Assembly: GCA_910588565.1 (NCBI GenBank)
Contig: CAJUPF010000003.1
Location: 52,344-88,887, forward strand
DNA from: an uncultured Lachnospiraceae bacterium
GTDB taxonomy: Bacteria; Bacillota; Clostridia; Lachnospirales; Lachnospiraceae
DNA length: 36,544 bases
Direction of reading: 5' to 3'
Positions 1 to 8,741 of the stretch are shown piece after piece; positions within the stretch are counted from its first letter, which is position 1; each line of letters starts with the position of its first letter. The notes below the pieces were generated by a model. The model was not told where the DNA came from and did no database searches. It saw nothing but the letters and a program-made list of their open reading frames with translations. The position numbers and the translations under genes were made by a program.

Positions 1-614
1 CTTTCCTTCTGGTTCTCCAGCTTTTTCGTGGCAAGCACACGCCCTTTGAGATAATATTGTTTATCAATCAGGCTATTGCTAAGCCGAAGTATCAGAAGAA
101 TATAACTCTCCGGCTCCATTTCCGTCTCTCCGATTATTTTTGCGCCTCCGCCGCTTAAGTCTAGAAGCGTGGCTGGGATCTGCCCCGCGTAGAAATCCGG
201 CTGTTCCCTGAGTTTTGCAAAAATCTGCTCTGGCGGCAGTTCCTGCGCATCCTTTTCTTCAATTTTGAAAAAGGAGACGTCCTGCAGGCAGGAATACCGG
301 AAGTATTCCCTCCGCTGCATCTTTTTTAACTGCGATCGGAACTCAATTAAAAGCACATAGATATTGTCCTTTTTATACCGTTCCTTTACCTGTCCAATGG
401 CACGGTACAAACCGCCCTTCGCATAAAATTCAAACAAATACCGTCCGCCTAACGGCAGTAAGATAATTCTGCTTCCTTCAATTGGCATCGTCACTTCCAC
501 ATTACCGTTTTTCGTAATCTCGTTTACCCGGCTTCTATAAGTCGAAGCGGTATGATCCCCATACTGCGGCCTGATATCCACCTTATCCCCTAAGTGTAAT
601 ATATCTTTTATCAT
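1..614 (-). CDS. PilZ/YcgR-type c-di-GMP receptor (flagellar brake), C-terminus cut by window edge
   Basis: The frame is open from an ATG at 614 to the left edge (204 codons), so the C-terminus is missing. Residues about 5-95 look like the YcgR N-terminal domain of flagellar brakes (start MIKDILHLGDKVDIRP). A PilZ domain follows and carries both c-di-GMP-binding motifs: R102-x3-R106 (in QRREYFR) and D152-x-S154-x2-G157 (in LDLSGGG). In the known family, such proteins bind c-di-GMP and slow the motor by contacting the stator or switch. A good AAGGAGG site lies 7-8 bases before the ATG, and flhG ends only 13 bases upstream, so it is the next gene of the mot-fli-flh block. Inference: motility is braked by c-di-GMP here. 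The exact partner (MotA or FliG) cannot be told from sequence. Confidence 0.85.
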   Translation of the reverse strand, partial: MIKDILHLGDKVDIRPQYGDHTASTYRSRVNEITKNGNVEVTMPIEGSRIILLPLGGRYLFEFYAKGGLYRAIGQVKERYKKDNIYVLLIEFRSQLKKMQRREYFRYSCLQDVSFFKIEEKDAQELPPEQIFAKLREQPDFYAGQIPATLLDLSGGGAKIIGETEMEPESYILLILRLSNSLIDKQYYLKGRVLATKKLENQKE

Positions 615-627
615 AACGTCTTCCTCC

Positions 628-1506
628 TTAACTTCCCCTTCTTGCCAAAAGATTTGTAATGAACTGAGTAATCCCCTTATGCATGGATATCGTCTTCTGT
701 TCATCATGGATATAATTATCCGTCAACAATTTAAACGCCCTGGAAGATGCCGCATTTGGCTTTTCTAAAGAAATGATTTTCTGGCTTCGTACCGCATGTT
801 CCATTTCCCGATCCTGCGGTATCATACCCAGAAAATGTATGCTGCCTTTTAAAAACTGTGTCACAACGGAATTTAATTTAGCAAAAACAATATTGCCTTC
901 TTCTACACTCGTTACTTTATTCGCTACAATATGAATTCTGGTTCTCTCTTCCGAAAATGAAGGATTCCGGTACAATGCTTTTAACAGCGAATATGCGTCC
1001 GTCAGAGAGCTGGGATCTGGCGTACTGACCAGCACAACCTCCGGACTTGCCAGCACAAATTCCAGGACACTGTCTGCAATGCCCGCCCCTGTATCTATAA
1101 TTACGATATCCGCCAGCTCGTTCAGCTCAGCAAGACTATGTACCAGATATACGATCTGATCTCTGGAAAGATTGTTCAGCCCCGCAATTCCGACGCCGCC
1201 GGAAATAAACCCGATTCCCAGCGGACCCTCGTTAATAATTTCCTTTGCACTCTTTCCTCTGTAAATCAAATCACTTAGATTATACTTGGGAACAGAGCCA
1301 AACATTACTTCCACATTTGCCAGTCCTAAATCTGCGTCAATGATTATGACCCGCTTTCCTATTTTGCGAAACCATACTGCCATATTCACTGCTAAATTTG
1401 ATTTGCCAACACCACCTTTTCCGCTGGTAACTGTAAATACCCTTGCGGTCTGCTGCTGAATGTTACTCTGCTTAATCACATTCCTAAGCCGTTCTGCCTG
1501 ATCCAT
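628..1506 (-). CDS. flhG: FlhG (YlxH/FleN), MinD-type ATPase controlling flagellar number and placement
   Basis: This 292-residue ParA/MinD-family ATPase has the deviant Walker A motif KGGVGKS at residues 30-36, the switch segment IIDADLGLANVE at about 54-65, and a Walker B-like region VIIDTGAGI. The N-terminus carries DQAERLR (residues 2-8), which matches the DQAxxLR activator motif by which FlhG stimulates the FlhF GTPase. It starts at an ATG 3 bases after the flhF stop, so the pair is probably translationally coupled. The family limits and places flagella and helps deliver FliM/FliY to the C ring. The C-terminus has a short basic end (LLARRGS) rather than a long amphipathic membrane-targeting sequence. 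Length is typical. Confidence 0.95.
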   Translation of the reverse strand: MDQAERLRNVIKQSNIQQQTARVFTVTSGKGGVGKSNLAVNMAVWFRKIGKRVIIIDADLGLANVEVMFGSVPKYNLSDLIYRGKSAKEIINEGPLGIGFISGGVGIAGLNNLSRDQIVYLVHSLAELNELADIVIIDTGAGIADSVLEFVLASPEVVLVSTPDPSSLTDAYSLLKALYRNPSFSEERTRIHIVANKVTSVEEGNIVFAKLNSVVTQFLKGSIHFLGMIPQDREMEHAVRSQKIISLEKPNAASSRAFKLLTDNYIHDEQKTISMHKGITQFITNLLARRGS

Positions 1507-1509
1507 AGG

Positions 1510-2802
1510 TTAACTTCCTCCTAGTAACCTCTTGACCATCTTCTGGGAATTAAAGACTTCCAGGTCATCCGGTACATTTTGTCCATTGGTAACGTAAGAG
1601 ATCTCAGCCCCGGAATACAATTTAATATTCAGAATGTTTCCAAAGCATTCCGTCTCATCTAATTTGGTAAAAATAATCTTATAATCTAAAATATCACGGT
1701 AAATATCCGTTATTTCCTTTAAATCTTTATACTTGGTAGTCGAACTTAACACCAGGTAGATTTCGCTGCTGTAATGCCCTTCCACGCTTTGAATCAGTTT
1801 TACAACGCTCTCTTTCTGATTCTGGCTCTTATGGGAAAATCCCGCCGTATCCACTAAAATGACATCATAATTCTCCAGCTGTTCAATCCCCTGATTTAAT
1901 TCATCTGAAGAATAGACAATATTCAGCGGCGTATCCAAAATATTAGCATAGGTACGAAGCTGCTCTGCGGCTGCAATCCGAAACGTATCTGCGGTAAGCA
2001 TTGCTACGCTCTTTCTCTGTTCCACTTTTAATTTGGACGCGATTTTGGCGATTGTGGTTGTCTTGCCCACTCCGGTCGGCCCGACAAAAAACACAATCTT
2101 CGGTTTTCTGCCAGAAGTATCAATTCCCTTGGACTGTCCAAATTTTAAAATCATCTTCTGGTATACATTGGAAAGAATATAATCCACGCTGTTCCCGTTC
2201 CAGTTTACCTTTTCCAGCTCATCCATAATCTGGTTGACATAATTCTCATCTACTTCATTACGAAGCATTGTCTCATAGAGTACTTTAATAAATGCCAGGT
2301 TTTCCTTCTTCTTGCCATCGGATTTGACAGTCTCCTGTTCTTTGGGCGCTGGTTTGGGTTCAGACGCCAGCTGCTTCTCCAGAATATTCTGCAGATTCTC
2401 CAATTTTTCTTCAATACGTTCCCGCTCGCCGCTGTCTTCGTTTTTCAGAAGACTTGCATTGCGCTTCAAAAACTCAATCGCGCTCTGCTCTGCCTGGCTT
2501 TGGGACGCGGCAGATTCATTTAACATGGAAGATACCGGAGGAATCGGAATTGCTTCATCCGCAGCTATATTGACCGACTCATGCATTCTGGGTGCCGTGT
2601 TAAATGCTGTGCCGGTATCCGTCCGATTATCCCGTTCTTCCATAGCCGCTGTCACTTCAAATGTAGATTTACGAAATGACTTAAACAGACCTGTCGGTTT
2701 TATCTCCTTCACATTCATCACAACCGCTCCTTCGCCAAATTCCTCTTTGGCCTTTGCAACAGCCTCTTCTTCTGTTTTGCCCTGAAACTTTTTAATCGTC
2801 AT
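1510..2802 (-). CDS. flhF: FlhF, SRP-type GTPase for flagellar positioning
   Basis: This 430-residue protein has the usual three-part layout. A short basic N-terminal domain (residues 1-50, MTIKKFQGKTEEEAVAKAKEEFG) is followed by a variable acidic linker (about 55-165), then an NG domain. The G domain shows G1 GPTGVGKTTT (241-250), ADTFRIAAAEQL (about 271-282), G3 DTAG (318-321) and G4 TKLDE (379-383). FlhF marks the site of flagellar assembly and is activated by FlhG, encoded next. The start ATG overlaps the flhA stop by one base (TAATG), which points to translational coupling. The linker is low-complexity and poorly conserved, as is normal for the family. Confidence 0.96.
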   Translation of the reverse strand: MTIKKFQGKTEEEAVAKAKEEFGEGAVVMNVKEIKPTGLFKSFRKSTFEVTAAMEERDNRTDTGTAFNTAPRMHESVNIAADEAIPIPPVSSMLNESAASQSQAEQSAIEFLKRNASLLKNEDSGERERIEEKLENLQNILEKQLASEPKPAPKEQETVKSDGKKKENLAFIKVLYETMLRNEVDENYVNQIMDELEKVNWNGNSVDYILSNVYQKMILKFGQSKGIDTSGRKPKIVFFVGPTGVGKTTTIAKIASKLKVEQRKSVAMLTADTFRIAAAEQLRTYANILDTPLNIVYSSDELNQGIEQLENYDVILVDTAGFSHKSQNQKESVVKLIQSVEGHYSSEIYLVLSSTTKYKDLKEITDIYRDILDYKIIFTKLDETECFGNILNIKLYSGAEISYVTNGQNVPDDLEVFNSQKMVKRLLGGS

Positions 2803-4835
2803 TATCCTGTCACCATCCCAACTGACTGTAATTCAACATTAGATTCTACTTCATTATAAGAGACTACAATCAAATCCCTGAAATAATCCGATGTAAGCTT
2901 CTTAAAGTACATTCTTACAATCGGTGATGTAATGATAATTGCATTTTTACCCAGATTCTCAAGTTTTGCTACTTCTGTTTCCACAGATGCAACAATTGCC
3001 TTGGTACGCTCCGGATCTAGTGTCAGATATGCTCCCTGCTCTGTCTGTTTAATCGAAGACATAATATCCTGCTCCGTCTTCGGATCGAGCGTAATCACGC
3101 TGGTCACTTCATTTGGCGCAAAGTATTTGCCGGAAATAGCCCGTTTCAGATTCTGCCTTACATATTCCGTCAGTACATCCGTATCTCTTGTAGTTGCAGC
3201 ATGATCGGCCAGTGTTTCAAAAATAGAAAGCAAATCACGAATGGAAATACCCTCTCTTAACAGATTCTGCAATACTTTCTGGATTTCGCCAAGCCCCAGA
3301 AGCTTCGGTACAAGTTCTTCCACCAGTACCGGATTGCTTTCTTTTAAGTTGTTGACAAGATTTTGTACATCCTGTCTGGTCAGAAGCTCGTCAATATGCG
3401 TCCGTATGATTTCTGTCAGATGAGTCGCAATAATTGACGGCGGATCTACAACGGTATACCCAAGACTTTCTGCGCGCTCTCTCTGTCCTTCCGTAATCCA
3501 GATTGCCGGCAGGTGGAAGGATGGCTCAAATGTCGGGATTCCGGTAATTTCTTCTTCGACATACCCAGGATTCATCGCCATATAATGATCAAAAAGGATT
3601 TCTCCTTCGGTAATCTGTATACCCTTTATCTTAATTATGTATTGATTCGGGTTCAGCTGAATGTTATCGCGGAGACGGATAATTGGAACCACAGTTCCAA
3701 GCTCTAAGGCAATCTGTCTTCGGATCATAACCACACGGTCTAATAAATCACCGCCCTGGTTTACATCCGCCAAAGGAATAATACCATAACCAAATTCCAG
3801 TTCAATTGGATCTACCTGAAGCAGGGATACCACATTCTCCGGTTTTCGGATTTCTTCTGCATCGGTCTCTTCCATATCAACTTCTTCCTTAATCTGTTCA
3901 ATCCCAATATTCTTGGCTATATTTCTTCCTGCTATCAAAAACATTGCGCCAAACGGGACAAACAAATACCATTTAAACGGTGTTGTAACTCCTAGAAAAC
4001 ACATCGTAGCGCCTACAATATAAAGTACCTTCGGCACACCAAACAACTGACGGACAAGAATGGTTCCCAGATCTGCATCTTTGGATGCTTTTGTAACCAG
4101 AATACCTGTTGCAAGTGAAATCAAAAGAGAGGGAATCTGGCTGCAAAGCCCGTCACCAATCGTCAGAATTCCATATTCCTGCATTGCCGGAACAAATTCC
4201 AGCCCCTGTCTGGTGATTCCCATGGCGGTTCCGCCAATAAAGTTAATCAGCGTAATTACAAGGCCGGCAAGGGCATCTCCCTTGACATACTTTGTAGCGC
4301 CGTCCATATTACCAAAGAAACTTGACTCCGCCTGAATCTTTTCCCGGCGCTCCCTTGCTTCTTTTTCTGTAATGGTTCCCGTATTCAAATCCGCGTCAAT
4401 CGCCATCTGTTTACCAGGCATCGCGTCTAAGGTAAACCTTGCCGTTACTTCTGCGACACGTTCTGAACCTTTATTGATAACCACAAACTGAATAATAATC
4501 AAAACGATAAAAACGATTACACCAATAATCAAATCACCGCCGCCCACAAAGGAACCGAACGTCTCTACGACATTTCCCGGACTTCCGGTTGTCAGAATCA
4601 AACGAGTGGAAGACACGTTCAACGATATTCTGAAGATTGTGGTAAACAGCAATAATGTTGGAAAAAATGACATATCAAGTACTTCATTCGCAAACAGCGC
4701 CCGAAACATAATTACCAATGCAACGGAAATATTTACTGCCAGCATAACATCCAGTAATATGGAAGGAATCGGTACAATGAAAAAGATTACCGCTACGAGC
4801 AAATATAATGCCACGCCGACATCCGCTTTTTTCAT
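2802..4835 (-). CDS. flhA: FlhA, export-gate protein of the flagellar type III secretion system
   Basis: The 677-residue length is normal for FlhA. The N-terminal half is a run of hydrophobic helices (first segment VALYLLVAVIFFIVPIPSILL). The FHIPEP family signature lies at about residues 145-175 (RFTLDAMPGKQMAIDADLNT). The C-terminal half (from about 330) is the soluble FlhA-C domain, which forms a nonameric ring that docks export chaperones and substrates. A strong AGGAGGGGG ribosome binding site precedes the ATG, and flhB ends 14 bases upstream. It works with FlhB, FliP, FliQ and FliR, all encoded in the same block. Confidence 0.97.
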   Translation of the reverse strand: MKKADVGVALYLLVAVIFFIVPIPSILLDVMLAVNISVALVIMFRALFANEVLDMSFFPTLLLFTTIFRISLNVSSTRLILTTGSPGNVVETFGSFVGGGDLIIGVIVFIVLIIIQFVVINKGSERVAEVTARFTLDAMPGKQMAIDADLNTGTITEKEARERREKIQAESSFFGNMDGATKYVKGDALAGLVITLINFIGGTAMGITRQGLEFVPAMQEYGILTIGDGLCSQIPSLLISLATGILVTKASKDADLGTILVRQLFGVPKVLYIVGATMCFLGVTTPFKWYLFVPFGAMFLIAGRNIAKNIGIEQIKEEVDMEETDAEEIRKPENVVSLLQVDPIELEFGYGIIPLADVNQGGDLLDRVVMIRRQIALELGTVVPIIRLRDNIQLNPNQYIIKIKGIQITEGEILFDHYMAMNPGYVEEEITGIPTFEPSFHLPAIWITEGQRERAESLGYTVVDPPSIIATHLTEIIRTHIDELLTRQDVQNLVNNLKESNPVLVEELVPKLLGLGEIQKVLQNLLREGISIRDLLSIFETLADHAATTRDTDVLTEYVRQNLKRAISGKYFAPNEVTSVITLDPKTEQDIMSSIKQTEQGAYLTLDPERTKAIVASVETEVAKLENLGKNAIIITSPIVRMYFKKLTSDYFRDLIVVSYNEVESNVELQSVGMVTG

Positions 4836-4849
4836 TTCGTTTCCCCCTC

Positions 4850-5977
4850 CTAATTATTTTTTAAATTATATACCATCGCCAGGACTTCTGCTACTGCCTG
4901 GTAGAGTTCCGGCGGAATTTCCTGCCCGATATCCACATTTGTATAAAGCATACGCGCAAGGGGCTTGTTCTCTACTATTTCGATATGGTTCTCTTTCGCC
5001 ACCTCACGGATTTTAAGCGCCAGATAATCTTCCCCTTTGGCAAGTACAACAGGCGCTTTTGTCTCATTCGCGTCATACTTAATCGCAACGGAAAGATGGG
5101 TCGGGTTCGTAATAATCACATCCGCTTTGGGAACATCCTGCATCATTCTGCGCCGGGAAGCCTCCTGCATCCTCTGACGCTGCTTTCCTTTGATTTCAGG
5201 ATTTCCTTCTGTATTCTTATACTCATCCTTAACTTCCTGCTTGGTCATCTTCATCTCTTCATGAAACTTATGCTTCTGGTAAATCAGATCCCCAAAGCCA
5301 ATGAGTAAATATACCAGCGCTATCTTCAGCCCGGTATCGAGAATAATCTGTCCGCAGAGAATAATTGCCTGCATCAGCGGAATATCATACAGAACAAACA
5401 AATTATTCATATTCTTCTGAATCGAAGTATATGCTACATAGGCAATAATAAACAATTTTACAAAAGATTTCAATAACTCAAACAAAGAATCCTTGGAAAT
5501 TATTCGTTTAAAGCCATTAATCGGATTAAATTTATCAAATTTGGGCTCCAGTGGCTTTGTTGTAACCTTCCATCCCACCTGCAAAACAGCAATCAGCATA
5601 CATACTGCAAAACCTATCAAAAAAAAGGGCAGCATAATCCTGATCGATTCTGTCAGCACCACCCGCAGAAAAGAAGCCGTACTTAAAGCAGTTGCTTCTT
5701 TTGCTGTGCTTCTCAGAAAATCAGGCATCCGGGTATACACATAAGAAAATACATTCAGAAACGAATCATACACAAATGCCATAAATGCCTTTAATACCAG
5801 GAACAAAACGATCAGATCAAAGGCAAAATTCAATTCTCTGCTTTTTGCAACCTTACCATCATTTCTGGCATCCTGCAGTTTTTTGGAGGTTGGTTCTTCT
5901 GTCTTTTCACCGCCCGGCCCATCCTTTGCAAACCACTGCAGATGGTAGGGAAGCTGTAGATTATCCCATTCTGTCAA
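4850..5977 (-). CDS. flhB: FlhB, substrate-specificity switch of the flagellar export gate
   Basis: This 375-residue protein begins with the cytoplasmic KTEEPTSKKLQDARNDGKVAKSRE-type segment (residues 25-48) typical of FlhB. Four hydrophobic segments follow and then a cytoplasmic domain. The autocleavage motif NPTH is at residues 291-294; in the family, cleavage after the Asn switches export from rod/hook to filament proteins once the hook is finished, a step sensed through FliK. The start codon is TTG, in a TTGA overlap with the fliR stop, so translation is probably coupled to fliR. The N-terminus is slightly longer than usual (about 20 residues before the conserved segment, MTEWDNLQLPYHLQWFAKDG). 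A TTG start fits that extension, because no ATG lies nearby. Confidence 0.96.
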   Translation of the reverse strand: MTEWDNLQLPYHLQWFAKDGPGGEKTEEPTSKKLQDARNDGKVAKSRELNFAFDLIVLFLVLKAFMAFVYDSFLNVFSYVYTRMPDFLRSTAKEATALSTASFLRVVLTESIRIMLPFFLIGFAVCMLIAVLQVGWKVTTKPLEPKFDKFNPINGFKRIISKDSLFELLKSFVKLFIIAYVAYTSIQKNMNNLFVLYDIPLMQAIILCGQIILDTGLKIALVYLLIGFGDLIYQKHKFHEEMKMTKQEVKDEYKNTEGNPEIKGKQRQRMQEASRRRMMQDVPKADVIITNPTHLSVAIKYDANETKAPVVLAKGEDYLALKIREVAKENHIEIVENKPLARMLYTNVDIGQEIPPELYQAVAEVLAMVYNLKNN

Positions 5978-6759
5978 CTTTCATACATCCCTTTTATCAT
6001 AGATACAATCGTCCGCTTCATTTCATCAAAAATAAAATCAGATACATTTAAAAACAGCCCAATTGTCAAAAACATCACAATAAGCCCCGCCAGTACTTTC
6101 AGCTGCATACCCACAGCAAACATATTCATCTGCGGGGATACCTTTGCCATAACTCCCAATATTGAATTTAGAATCATAATACAGGCAAACACCGGAAGAA
6201 TAATCCGAAACGCAAGTACAAACGCGTTAATCATATATGTGACCATTCCCTGCATCAGGGCATCCCATTGGAACACCTGGCCGTTTACGGGAATCAGCTG
6301 GTATGAATCTGCTACAGCCCGCAGTATATAATGATGCATATTCGTCACGATCAACAGCAGCAGCACCAGATAATTATAAAAGTTCGCGCTGACACTGGCC
6401 TGCGTCTGCATCTGCGGATTGTATTCAGTCGCCATGGAAAACCCAATATTCATATCCAGCAAATTTCCGGCTAATAAAATAATGGAATTACAAATGTTTG
6501 CTGCAAATCCAATGAGCAATCCTGTAATTCCTTCTTTTACGACGATAATGGAATATCCCACAATCCCTGTATAGCCCAGACTTTCTCTGGGAACGATTTG
6601 ATACAAAAGCAGGGAAATAAAAACAGATACTCCAATTTTAACTCTCCCCGGTGTATTCTGCATCCCAAAAAAAGGAGCAACAGACACAAAGCAGGATATG
6701 CGAACCAAAATCAACAAAAAATATTCAAATGTAAGTAAGGAAAAGCTATAATTAATCAT
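5974..6759 (-). CDS. fliR: FliR, flagellar export-gate membrane protein
   Basis: A 261-residue, strongly hydrophobic protein with about six membrane segments and the FliR/SpaR family profile, including RISCFVSVAPFFG near the N-terminus, TGLLIGFAANI in the middle and SPQMNMFAVGMQLKVLAGL near residue 210. FliR joins FliP and FliQ in the helical core of the export gate. Its stop overlaps the flhB start by four bases, and fliQ ends 8 bases upstream. The ribosome binding site (AGGTTG) is weak, so coupling to fliQ is likely. Confidence 0.95.
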   Translation of the reverse strand: MINYSFSLLTFEYFLLILVRISCFVSVAPFFGMQNTPGRVKIGVSVFISLLLYQIVPRESLGYTGIVGYSIIVVKEGITGLLIGFAANICNSIILLAGNLLDMNIGFSMATEYNPQMQTQASVSANFYNYLVLLLLIVTNMHHYILRAVADSYQLIPVNGQVFQWDALMQGMVTYMINAFVLAFRIILPVFACIMILNSILGVMAKVSPQMNMFAVGMQLKVLAGLIVMFLTIGLFLNVSDFIFDEMKRTIVSMIKGMYES

Positions 6760-6767
6760 GATTCAAC

Positions 6768-7040
6768 CTAGCTTAAATATACACTAAAGTCCGTCCACAG
6801 GCGCGTCATATAATTTGATATAATATCAAGCATCCAGGAACCAAGCAGCATAATCCCAAAAAACACTGCAAGAATCTTCGGCACAAACGTCAGCGTCTGT
6901 TCCTGAATAGATGTAACTGTCTGAAATATACTGATAATAAGTCCAACAATCAAAGATATCAGCAGCAAAGGAGCCGAAGCCATAATAATCGTATAAATCG
7001 CATCTTTGGCAATCACAATAATATCTCCCTGTGTAATCAT
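6768..7040 (-). CDS. fliQ: FliQ, flagellar export-gate membrane protein
   Basis: The 90-residue length and two-helix hairpin layout are typical of FliQ (hydrophobic segments at about residues 17-40 and 52-75). The family-typical stretch SIFQTVTSIQEQTLTFVPKI runs between the helices. FliQ packs around the FliP-FliR core as four copies in known structures. A GGAGG site precedes the ATG. A second long frame over 6,826-7,080 on the same strand is a shadow of this gene: it is rich in Cys, Tyr and Asp and has no family resemblance. Confidence 0.95.
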   Translation of the reverse strand: MITQGDIIVIAKDAIYTIIMASAPLLLISLIVGLIISIFQTVTSIQEQTLTFVPKILAVFFGIMLLGSWMLDIISNYMTRLWTDFSVYLS

Positions 7041-7080
7041 TGATCTTTCCTCCCGTCAAGCCGCCGCAAGACGGCTGCAC

Positions 7081-7962
7081 TCAATAAAATGTCTTGACCA
7101 GATTGCCAATCACCAGATTCCAGCCATCTGCCAGGACAAACAGCAGAATCTTAAAAGGCATTGAAATTGTGGTCGGTGGAAGCATCATCATACCCATAGA
7201 CATAAGCACAGAGGATACCACCATATCAATTACAATAAATGGAATATAAATAATAAATCCCAAAATGAAAGCTGAACGAAGCTCACTAATAATAAAACTT
7301 GGAATTAATACTGTGAACGGAACTTCCTCATAGCTGTCATACGACTCCCCGGAAATCTGGATAAACAAATCGATATCCTTTGTCTGCACCTGGCTATTCA
7401 TAAATTCACGCAGAGGCCTGCTGCCAATTTCAATGGCTTCTTCCTGTGTAATCTCTCCCGCATCAAAAGGCTTCAGTGCATTTTCATTCATCTCCGAAAA
7501 AACCGGATGCATAATAAATAATGTCAAAAACAGTGCCAGACCGATCATCACCTGATTCGGCGGAGACGTCTGTGTACCAAGCGCTGTCCGCAGAAAATGC
7601 AGCACAACAATAATCCTGGTAAATGACGTCAGCATAATGATAACGGAAGGCAGCAATGTAATCGCGGTCAGCGTCAGCAAAATCCGAAGTGCGCCGGACA
7701 GCGTTCCTTCTTCGTTATTAATACTGAATGATATTCCATTTGTACTGTCAGAAGTAGCGCTTACTGCGCCCTGCCTGTTTCCGGAGACAGGGTCCTGTGG
7801 GTCCTGTGGATCCGGAATGTCATCCCCGCTTGGCGTCTCTATCCCATCTGCTGTTCCGGTCGCATAAACACTCTGTCCTCCCTGCAGCAAAACAACAGCA
7901 ATCAGCACAAATACTGCAAAAATTACAGATACTTTACAATATGATTTTTTTAATTTACTCAT
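7081..7962 (-). CDS. fliP: FliP, flagellar export-gate membrane protein with signal peptide
   Basis: A 293-residue FliP. The first 35 residues are a classical signal peptide (KLKKSYCKVS, then a hydrophobic core ending near YATG). Next comes a Pro/Asp-rich linker of about 40 residues with DPQDPQDP, then the conserved core. The core includes LTLTAITLLPSVIIMLTSF, RIIVVLHFLRTALGTQTSPPNQ and the C-terminal SSVLMSMGMMMLPPTTISMPFK. FliP is the pentameric centre of the export gate. The core alone is about 215 residues, so the N-terminal linker makes this protein longer than usual. The order fliO-fliP-fliQ-fliR is kept. fliQ starts 40 bases downstream. Confidence 0.96.
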   Translation of the reverse strand: MSKLKKSYCKVSVIFAVFVLIAVVLLQGGQSVYATGTADGIETPSGDDIPDPQDPQDPVSGNRQGAVSATSDSTNGISFSINNEEGTLSGALRILLTLTAITLLPSVIIMLTSFTRIIVVLHFLRTALGTQTSPPNQVMIGLALFLTLFIMHPVFSEMNENALKPFDAGEITQEEAIEIGSRPLREFMNSQVQTKDIDLFIQISGESYDSYEEVPFTVLIPSFIISELRSAFILGFIIYIPFIVIDMVVSSVLMSMGMMMLPPTTISMPFKILLFVLADGWNLVIGNLVKTFY

Positions 7963-7975
7963 AGTTTATCCCAGT

Positions 7976-8350
7976 CTACTTCTTCGGCATATGGTTTTTT
8001 AATCTGTCTAATACTTCTTTAAAGCTTTCTGGTACTATTCCAGTCGTGGGATCCTCAGAAGGCAGTTCCTTCAGCTGATCCCGCGTCAGCTTTGTGAGCA
8101 GCCGCACTTCATCTTTTCCAATTGCAATCACCAGATATTCTTCTCCGGCTTCTATAATCTGAATATATTTATTCGTTGTAATACGCAACGTCTCGATAAT
8201 TTTCAAATTCTGATTGAAGCTGTGTTCCTTCTGGTAGCTTGCGATCCAGCGTGTCGCCACATAGGTAATGCCAAGCACAACAATAAAAATCACCAACACG
8301 CCCATTAACTGCAGAAAGCTTTCCAGAGAAGAAGTTTGTACTGCTGTCAT
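7976..8350 (-). CDS. fliO: FliO-like export-gate assembly factor
   Basis: A 124-residue protein with one N-terminal membrane segment (about residues 13-33, LQLMGVLVIFIVVLGITYVATRW). The small cytoplasmic domain resembles FliO/FliZ (IIETLRITTNKYIQIIEAGEEYLVIAIGKDEVRLL). FliO is a scaffold that helps the FliP ring assemble. Its position between cheY and fliP is the standard one in Firmicutes. The sequence family is weakly conserved, so the call leans on topology and position. The gap to the fliP start is 13 bases. Confidence 0.85.
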   Translation of the reverse strand: MTAVQTSSLESFLQLMGVLVIFIVVLGITYVATRWIASYQKEHSFNQNLKIIETLRITTNKYIQIIEAGEEYLVIAIGKDEVRLLTKLTRDQLKELPSEDPTTGIVPESFKEVLDRLKNHMPKK

Positions 8351-8357
8351 ATGCGTA

Positions 8358-8720
8358 TTAACCTATCACTTTTTTCACTGCTTCTAATACGCGCTCTGCC
8401 TGGAATGGTTTTACAATAAAATCCTTTGCACCAGACTGAATGGCCTCAATAACCATTGCCTGCTGTCCCATTGCAGAACACATAACCACTTTAGCATTGG
8501 CATCGGCTTCTTTGATTTTTTTCAATGCCTGAATACCATCCATCTCTGGCATTGTAATGTCCATCAGCACCAGATCCGGCTTTGCATCATTATATTTTTC
8601 TACTGCTTTTGCACCATTTTCTGCTTCGCCTACAACATTATAACCGTTTTTGGTTAAAATATCCTTAATCATCATCCGCATAAATGCCGCGTCATCACAA
8701 ACCAAAATATTTTTTGCCAT
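8358..8720 (-). CDS. cheY: CheY, chemotaxis response regulator
   Basis: A single receiver domain of 120 residues with no output domain. The acidic pocket is D9-D10, the phosphoacceptor is D54 (LVLMDITMPEMDG), the switch Ser is S82 (VMCSAMG) and the conserved Lys is K104 (FIVKPF). Phospho-CheY binds FliM and FliY in the C ring to bias rotation. It lies between fliY, which encodes a CheY-P phosphatase-type switch protein, and fliO, as in Bacillus and many clostridia. The ATG has an AGGAG site about 8 bases upstream. Confidence 0.95.
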   Translation of the reverse strand: MAKNILVCDDAAFMRMMIKDILTKNGYNVVGEAENGAKAVEKYNDAKPDLVLMDITMPEMDGIQALKKIKEADANAKVVMCSAMGQQAMVIEAIQSGAKDFIVKPFQAERVLEAVKKVIG

Positions 8721-8741
8721 TTTTTCAATCTCCTATTCTGA

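Noticed and set aside
2312..2785. Plus-strand 157-codon frame opposite flhF, and similar long plus-strand frames opposite fliI, fliF and motA
   Set aside because: Their Ser-rich, low-complexity products are reverse shadows of conserved genes and lack translation signals.
6826..7080. 84-codon minus-strand frame overlapping fliQ
   Set aside because: It is a shadow of fliQ with a random-looking, Cys/Tyr/Asp-rich product and no ribosome binding site.
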